From contig PAME01000013.1 in the NCBI GenBank assembly GCA_002707155.1, positions 44,253 through 108,252 on the forward strand: DNA of 64,000 nucleotides, given 5' to 3'. Below, in pieces: positions 58,877 to 64,000 of the stretch. The first letter of the stretch is position 1. Each line of letters opens with the position of its first letter. Under the pieces are notes generated by a model. It was not told where the DNA came from. It saw nothing but the letters and a program-made list of their open reading frames with translations, and ran no database searches. A program made the position numbers and the translations under genes. Source of the DNA: Crocinitomicaceae bacterium. GTDB lineage: Bacteria > Bacteroidota > Bacteroidia > Flavobacteriales_G > Salibacteraceae.

Positions 58877-60133
58877 ATGAATAACGATTTTACACCATTT
58901 TACGATTTACTAATCGATTACGGATTATCAGATTTTTGGGCTTCATTTGCCAGATCAGGAATCTTGATTTTATCACTGTTTTTAATAGCTGCAATATTGC
59001 ACTTTGTAGGAAGGGGTATATTCTTGCGCGTAATAAACCAACTAACTAAAAAATCAAAGACAAATTACGACGACATATTCCTTGAACATAAGGTATTCCG
59101 AAAATTTAGTTTTCTTTTTCCAGCTTTTGCAATTTATGCATTCGACGATATTGTTTTGGCTCATTTAGGTACTGCGAAAGACCTGATAATTGGTGCTACA
59201 AACATCTATGTAATTGGGGTAATGGCTTCGCTCATAAATGCGATATTAAAGTCCATTCAACAAATTGCAGAGAATCAACCGACCTTTAAAGACAAACCCT
59301 TAACCAGCTATCGACAAGTTGCTACGATACTAAACTATGGTATCGCAATCATCATTATTGTAAGTATTGTTATTGGAAAGTCTCCAATGTACTTATTTAG
59401 TGCACTTGGAGCGCTTACTGCAGTGCTTATATTGGTTTTTAGAGATTCTATTTTAGGTTTTGTTGCTAGTATTCAACTTGCATCAAACGATATGGTACGA
59501 GTTGGGGATTGGGTCAGCGTTGAAAGTTATGGAGCTGATGGTGATATATTAGAAATAAACTTGAATACCGTTAAGGTCAAAAACTTTGACAATACCATAA
59601 CCACGGTGCCTACTTATGCTTTTATTTCAAACTCTTTCAAGAACTGGCGAGCGATGCAAGAAAGTGGCGGGCGTCGTATAAAACGAAAGGTTAACATTGC
59701 CATGAACACAATAAAACATTGCGACGAAGCGCTCATCAAAAATATGCTTCAAGTTGAATATATAGAACAATACATTTCTCAAAAAACTGAAGAATTAAAA
59801 AAGTACAATGCTAAGATGGTAAAAAACGGTGAAAACGCTGTAAACGGCCGTCGATTGACTAATGTTGGTCTATTTAGACAATATATTCAACAGTACCTAA
59901 CCAAACACGATCAAGTGAATAGTGACCTCACCTGCATGGTAAGGCAATTAGAGCCTACTGAATTTGGATTACCTCTTGAAGTTTATTGTTTTAGTAAAGA
60001 CAAAAATTGGGTGAATTATGAAAAAATACAAGCTGATATATTTGATCATATCTTAGCAGTTGCTCCCTTTTTTGAAATCGAGATATTCCAAAGTCCTACA
60101 GGTTCCGATTTCAAAAAACTAACAGCTAACTAG
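58877..60133 (+). CDS. MscS-family mechanosensitive ion channel
   Basis: 418 aa; LGALTAVLILVFRDSILGFVASIQLASNDMVRVGDWVSVESYGADGDILEINLNTVKVKNFDNTITTVPTY. Confidence 0.93.
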   Translation: MNNDFTPFYDLLIDYGLSDFWASFARSGILILSLFLIAAILHFVGRGIFLRVINQLTKKSKTNYDDIFLEHKVFRKFSFLFPAFAIYAFDDIVLAHLGTAKDLIIGATNIYVIGVMASLINAILKSIQQIAENQPTFKDKPLTSYRQVATILNYGIAIIIIVSIVIGKSPMYLFSALGALTAVLILVFRDSILGFVASIQLASNDMVRVGDWVSVESYGADGDILEINLNTVKVKNFDNTITTVPTYAFISNSFKNWRAMQESGGRRIKRKVNIAMNTIKHCDEALIKNMLQVEYIEQYISQKTEELKKYNAKMVKNGENAVNGRRLTNVGLFRQYIQQYLTKHDQVNSDLTCMVRQLEPTEFGLPLEVYCFSKDKNWVNYEKIQADIFDHILAVAPFFEIEIFQSPTGSDFKKLTAN

Positions 60134-60599
60134 TATGGTCCACTACAATTCTCCACCCTTCAGGTTTTAATTTCCATAAAAGCGTAAAGTAGCCGCCTAC
60201 ATTTGGCTTTTCAGCATATTCCAAGTTCCAGGATCCGATTACAAATACACAGTCGTTAGAAACCTGTCTTACTTCTTTTAAGTCAAAAAATAGTACACCC
60301 ATTTTTTCTGGAGTTGGATAAGCTTTATTGTAGTTATTTAAAACTTTTTCCCAGCCCTTTGAAATTCCGTTTTTACTCACAAACTTCAAAGAGTCACTTC
60401 TCCAATAATAATTCATGAATTCAGGAATATTGCCGTTATTCCAACTGTCCATTTGCTCTTGCATTGCTTTTCTAACAGTGACTTCTGCTTCTTTGCTTTT
60501 GCCGTTCTCTGCTGTGCAAGCTATTACGGTTAAAACAAGCATAAAAACGAGCAAGAAATTAAAAATATTGGATTTAATAAAGCTTGAACTACTTTTCAT
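60126..60599 (-). CDS. DUF4440/SnoaL-like (NTF2 fold) exported protein
   Basis: 157 aa; KAMQEQMDSWNNGNIPEFMNYYWRSDSLKFVSKNG; possible lipobox VIAC. Confidence 0.75.
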   Translation of the reverse strand: MKSSSSFIKSNIFNFLLVFMLVLTVIACTAENGKSKEAEVTVRKAMQEQMDSWNNGNIPEFMNYYWRSDSLKFVSKNGISKGWEKVLNNYNKAYPTPEKMGVLFFDLKEVRQVSNDCVFVIGSWNLEYAEKPNVGGYFTLLWKLKPEGWRIVVDHTS

Positions 60600-60622
60600 T
60601 TTATGATACTTTAGTTTCTATA

Positions 60623-61006
60623 ATGAGTATGAAAAAAGAAGACGCTAAGATATTGATTGTAGAAGATGAGTCAACAATGGCTTTTATCTTAAATAAGTTA
60701 ATCATTGACATGGGCTACACGGTTTGTGCGAGCGTTGCTTCGGGAGAAGAGTCTATAGTAAAAGCTAAAAAACACCTTCCCGACTTGGTGCTAATGGATA
60801 TTAATTTAGCGGGTGAAATGAATGGTATCGAAGCCGCTGAAATCATTTTGAATCAATTTGGTATACCTGTAATTTATGCTACAGCAGACGGTGAAGAAGA
60901 AACTATAAATACGGCTAAAAGCACTATGCCATTGGGTTATGTTATAAAGCCCTACAACAAAAAAAACCTTAAAGTCTACCTTGGTTATAGCGCTCTCGAT
61001 TCGTGA
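60623..61006 (+). CDS. Response-regulator receiver domain; probably the N-terminal part of a longer frameshifted gene
   Basis: MSMKKEDAKILIVEDESTMAFIL...PDLVLMDINLAGEMNGIEAAE...VIYATADGEEETI...GYVIKPYNKKNLKV. Confidence 0.8.
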   Translation: MSMKKEDAKILIVEDESTMAFILNKLIIDMGYTVCASVASGEESIVKAKKHLPDLVLMDINLAGEMNGIEAAEIILNQFGIPVIYATADGEEETINTAKSTMPLGYVIKPYNKKNLKVYLGYSALDS

Positions 61007-61857
61007 AGTTGAAAAAAGAAAAAATAAGGAACTTCAATCTGCGTACGATACTATTTCATACCAAACCAAAGAACTAATAGAGAGCTTTAAAAGCGCAAAA
61101 AAAATCCAAAGCGCTATACTTCCTACTGAATCTGAATTTAAAGCTCATTTCCCAGATTCCTTCATTTTTAAACATACCCAAAGATAATTTAGGGGGCGAT
61201 TTTTTTTGGTACCGTAATTTACCTGATGGCAATATAATTTTTGGAGTAATCGACTGCACCGGACATGGAGTTCCTGGTGCGTTAATGTCTGTTTTGGTCA
61301 ACTACCAGCTCAACCAAACCCATAGGGCTTTAGGCTACACAAATGAGATAGGAAATATATTTAGCTTGATAGATAAGGTGTTATGTGATTACGATACTGA
61401 TGCTGATTTGCCGTTAAGCTCCTTTACTAGTGATATTAGCGATCTCAATAGTGGATTTGATGCTGCATTGTGCTATTATAATTTCAGCACAAAAAAAATT
61501 AAGTTTTGCGGAGCTAAAAGACCCCTTTACCTTTACAGAAACGGAGTTTTACAAGAATTTCAGGGAAACAGGAATTCCGTTGGTTTATTCAGTATTGCAG
61601 GTAAAGTGTTTAAAGAAACAGAAATTCAACTTCAAAAAAACGATCAACTTTTTCTATTTAGTGATGGTTATAGCGATCAAATCGGCGGACCTAGAAAAAA
61701 ACGGTATATGAGTAAACGGTTGAAAGAGACGCTACAGGAACTACTGCCCATCTCTTCCAAAAAGCAACATATAAAATTGTCCGAAACTATTCAAGCATGG
61801 AAGGGAGTTGAAGAAGAACAACTTGACGATATACTAGTCTTAGGAATTAAAATTTAA
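60978..61857 (+). pseudogene. Coiled-coil linker + SpoIIE-type PP2C phosphatase, displaced from the receiver domain by two +1 frameshifts
   Basis: Frame +0: IALSIREVEKRKNKELQSAYDTISYQTKELIESFKSAKKIQSAILPTESEFKAHFPDSFIF; next frame: NIPKDNLGGDFFWYRNLPDGNIIFGVIDCTGHGVPGALMS...DQLFLFSDGYSDQIGGP...LDDILVLGIKI. Confidence 0.75.
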
Positions 61858-61882
61858 GCCCACTAATATTTATATTTGACCA

Positions 61883-62080
61883 GTGAAACGGAAAATCTTA
61901 ATACCATGCATTGTGTTGTCAGCGCTTAGTTTTACTTCTCACGCAGCGTCTAAAACAGCAACAAAAAATGAATTTACAATACGTAAAGATTCAATTATCC
62001 TTCCTAGACCCGATACTACTTTAAATCAACAAATCATTGTCTTTCCTAACCCATTTATTATTTTCCCAAAAGGGAGTTAA
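61883..62080 (+). CDS. Small exported hypothetical protein
   Basis: 65 aa; signal peptide MKRKILIPCIVLSALSFTSHAAS; GTG start five nt after TATATTTG (61871-61878). Confidence 0.5.
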   Translation: MKRKILIPCIVLSALSFTSHAASKTATKNEFTIRKDSIILPRPDTTLNQQIIVFPNPFIIFPKGS

Positions 62081-62166
62081 TGCTATTTTCATTAGTTAAT
62101 TAACGTGTAGATTTTCTTAAAAAGCAGTTCAAATTATTTAGTGCTAAAATGCACATTGAGTAAACT

Positions 62167-62754
62167 ATGAAACAAAAATTTGACAAAGAATATTGGAACA
62201 GTCGATACATTAATGAAGAAACGGGTTGGGATATTGGTTACCCTTCTACTCCACTAAAAGAATATATCGACACACTCGAAGATCACAATTTAAAGATTTT
62301 AATTCCCGGTGCTGGGAATGCATACGAAGCAGAATATTTGCATACAAGAGGATTCGAAAATGTTAAGGTTGTTGATATTTCAGAAGAGGCCTGTAAAAAG
62401 TTAATGGATAGAATTCCAGACTTTCCAAGAAAAAACGTTGTTTGTGCCGACTATTTTGAAACCGATGGAAGCTATGATTTACTGCTTGAACAAACATTTT
62501 TTTGCGCAATTGATCCTAGCGAACGAGAGAAATACATTGAAAAAGCAAAAGAATTATTGCAGCCTAGTGGCTTGCTAGTTGGTTTGTTATTTCAAAAAGA
62601 ACTCTACAAAGACCACCCACCATTTGGTGGTGACGAAAAAGAATACCGAAAATTATTCCAACCTTTTTTCATTATTCACACCATGGAAACGGCCTACAAC
62701 TCAATAGAGCCAAGAAAAAACTCAGAATTATTTATAAAAATGACACCCAAATAA
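62167..62754 (+). CDS. Thiopurine S-methyltransferase-family SAM methyltransferase
   Basis: 195 aa; FDKEYWNSRYINEETGWDIGYPSTPLKEYID, LIPGAGNAYEAEYLHTRGF, LEQTFFCAIDPS. Confidence 0.85.
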   Translation: MKQKFDKEYWNSRYINEETGWDIGYPSTPLKEYIDTLEDHNLKILIPGAGNAYEAEYLHTRGFENVKVVDISEEACKKLMDRIPDFPRKNVVCADYFETDGSYDLLLEQTFFCAIDPSEREKYIEKAKELLQPSGLLVGLLFQKELYKDHPPFGGDEKEYRKLFQPFFIIHTMETAYNSIEPRKNSELFIKMTPK

Positions 62755-62775
62755 GGGTTTTAATACCTTTGAAAG

Positions 62776-63279
62776 GTGAATGGTGAAGCAAGAAATAAAA
62801 TTTTAAGTGCAGCTGAAATCAAGGCAAAAATTGATCGAATTGCCCACGAAATAAATGAGAGCTGCTATCTAGAGGAAAAATTAATCCTTGTTGGAATTTC
62901 AGATCGAGGCTATGACTTTGCTAAGAGACTGCATAAAGAGCTTAACGTTATTGCTAAATTCAAACTTGAAATCCTCCAAATAAATTTGGATAAAGACAAC
63001 CCAATCGAAAACGAGATACAGTTAAAGCAACGAGAAACAATAAAGAATACTGCGGTAATTCTTATTGATGACGTTTTAAACTCTGGCAAAACACTGGCTT
63101 ATGCTGCAGCGTTTTTATTGCAGCTCGATCCAAAAATGCTAAAAACAGCAATTTTAGTAAACCGAGAGCATCACCGCTACCCAATTACGGCCGATTTTGT
63201 AGGGCTGTCCTTAGCAACAACTTTACAAGAGCACATTCAAGTAGAATTAGGTAGGTCTGATGGAGTCTATCTGGTTTAG
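62776..63279 (+). CDS. PyrR-like phosphoribosyltransferase
   Basis: 167 aa; LVGISDRGYDFAKRL; PRPP loop AVILIDDVLNSGKTLAYA; GTG start. Confidence 0.85.
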   Translation: MNGEARNKILSAAEIKAKIDRIAHEINESCYLEEKLILVGISDRGYDFAKRLHKELNVIAKFKLEILQINLDKDNPIENEIQLKQRETIKNTAVILIDDVLNSGKTLAYAAAFLLQLDPKMLKTAILVNREHHRYPITADFVGLSLATTLQEHIQVELGRSDGVYLV

Positions 63280-63768
63280 TTTCTTCAATAAATCAGCCAT
63301 TTTCTGAGCATTCCAATTTTCAGTTTGAACACTCAAGTCTGCTTTCGAATAGTATGAATTCCTATCGTTAAATTGAGATTTAAGGTTTTCCATTAAATTG
63401 TCTTTTAACAAAGGCCGATGAGTAGATTTTTTAAGTCGACTCTCCAATATTTCTATTGGCACAGTAAAGTGAATTAGCAATCCTAGCTCTTTCATTCGAG
63501 CTATATTATCGTTAAAGCAAGGCATTCCTCCTCCAGTTGCCACAACACCATCTAGCTCGGGTTTATTTGCTAACTCTTGCAGAAATTCAAGCTCTAACTT
63601 CCTAAAATAAGATTCTCCATCGTTTTTAAAAATTTCTGATATTGACTTTTCTTTACTTTTTTCAATAATTGCGTCAGTATCCATAAAGTTGACCTTTAAC
63701 CTACTTGCAAGTTGCTTTCCAATGGAACTTTTACCCGTTCCAGATAGTCCAATTAGGAATATTTTCAT
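63247..63768 (-). CDS. aroK: Shikimate kinase
   Basis: MKIFLIGLSGTGKSSIGKQLASRLKVNFMDTDAIIE..., VVATGGGMPCF; start at 63768, not 63960 as in the ORF track. Confidence 0.93.
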   Translation of the reverse strand: MKIFLIGLSGTGKSSIGKQLASRLKVNFMDTDAIIEKSKEKSISEIFKNDGESYFRKLELEFLQELANKPELDGVVATGGGMPCFNDNIARMKELGLLIHFTVPIEILESRLKKSTHRPLLKDNLMENLKSQFNDRNSYYSKADLSVQTENWNAQKMADLLKKLNQIDSIRPT

Positions 63769-63861
63769 ACTACAAAAGAAGCTAAAATGTAGTATAACAG
63801 AGCGATAGAAAAAGAAAGAAAAAAAGTAAATAAAGCACCTTGCACTACCGAAAGAGAGTTT

Positions 63862-63869
63862 TATATTTG
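63862..63869 (+). promoter_or_regulatory. -7 element TATATTTG upstream of tRNA-Lys
   Basis: tatatttg 13 nt before the tRNA 5' end. Confidence 0.55.
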
Positions 63870-63882
63870 CCGCCTCATAAAA

Positions 63883-63955
63883 GACCTGGTAGCTCAGCTG
63901 GTAGAGCATCTCCCTTTTAAGGAGAGGGTCCAGGGTTCGAACCCCTGCCAGGTCA
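63883..63955 (+). tRNA. tRNA-Lys (TTT)
   Basis: GACCTGGTAGCTCAGCTGGTAGAGCATCTCCCTTTTAAGGAGAGGGTCCAGGGTTCGAACCCCTGCCAGGTCA; anticodon loop CTTTTAA. Confidence 0.96.
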
Positions 63956-63966
63956 CTCAAATAAAG

Positions 63967-64000
63967 GGCAATTAACTGTTTACCAGTTGGTTGCCTTTTT
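63967..64000 (+). terminator. Terminator downstream of tRNA-Lys
   Basis: ggcaattaactgtttaccagttggttgccttttt. Confidence 0.75.

Noticed and set aside
60126-60133. 8-bp convergent overlap of the mscS and DUF4440 gene ends
   Set aside because: Short stop-codon overlap, common in compact genomes; not informative alone.
63769-63960. N-terminal 64 aa of the ORF called at 63247-63960 (MSDLAGVRTLDPLLKREMLYQLSYQ...)
   Set aside because: The first part is a translation antisense to tRNA-Lys (63883-63955), a common annotation artefact. The shikimate kinase starts at 63768.

Overview
A 64 kb chromosomal window from a Bacteroidota/Flavobacteriia-like bacterium. The affiliation is inferred from gldF/gldG, a T9SS C-terminal sorting domain, TAnnTTTG promoters, TamL and imelysin/TonB genes. 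Most of it is a housekeeping backbone: dnaB, rlmB, purE, era, der, recR, lysC/lysA, gldFG, dnaN, dapF, an HtrA protease, a primary sigma factor, gap, smpB, comEC, lpxB, surE, tamL, aroK, and two tRNAs (initiator Met and Lys-UUU). I found no rRNA, CRISPR array, prophage or transposase. The parts most worth a second look are: (1) an array of six small Cys-rich lipoproteins in two subfamilies around a MauE/DoxX-thioredoxin gene at 10.4-13.7 kb, with one copy apparently decaying and a heptamer repeat upstream; (2) a secreted discoidin + PNGase F-like + T9SS protein; (3) a four-gene DUF4856/imelysin/HTTM/TonB-receptor operon; (4) a Kazal-inhibitor lipoprotein; (5) a response regulator-SpoIIE phosphatase gene broken by two +1 frameshifts; (6) interlocked divergent promoters between trmH and tamL, and several near-leaderless promoter/start arrangements; (7) a 33-aa Lys-rich ORF missing from the ORF track; (8) a REP-like repeat cluster between gap and a SulP transporter. 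All family names come from reading the translations by eye; no search was run.
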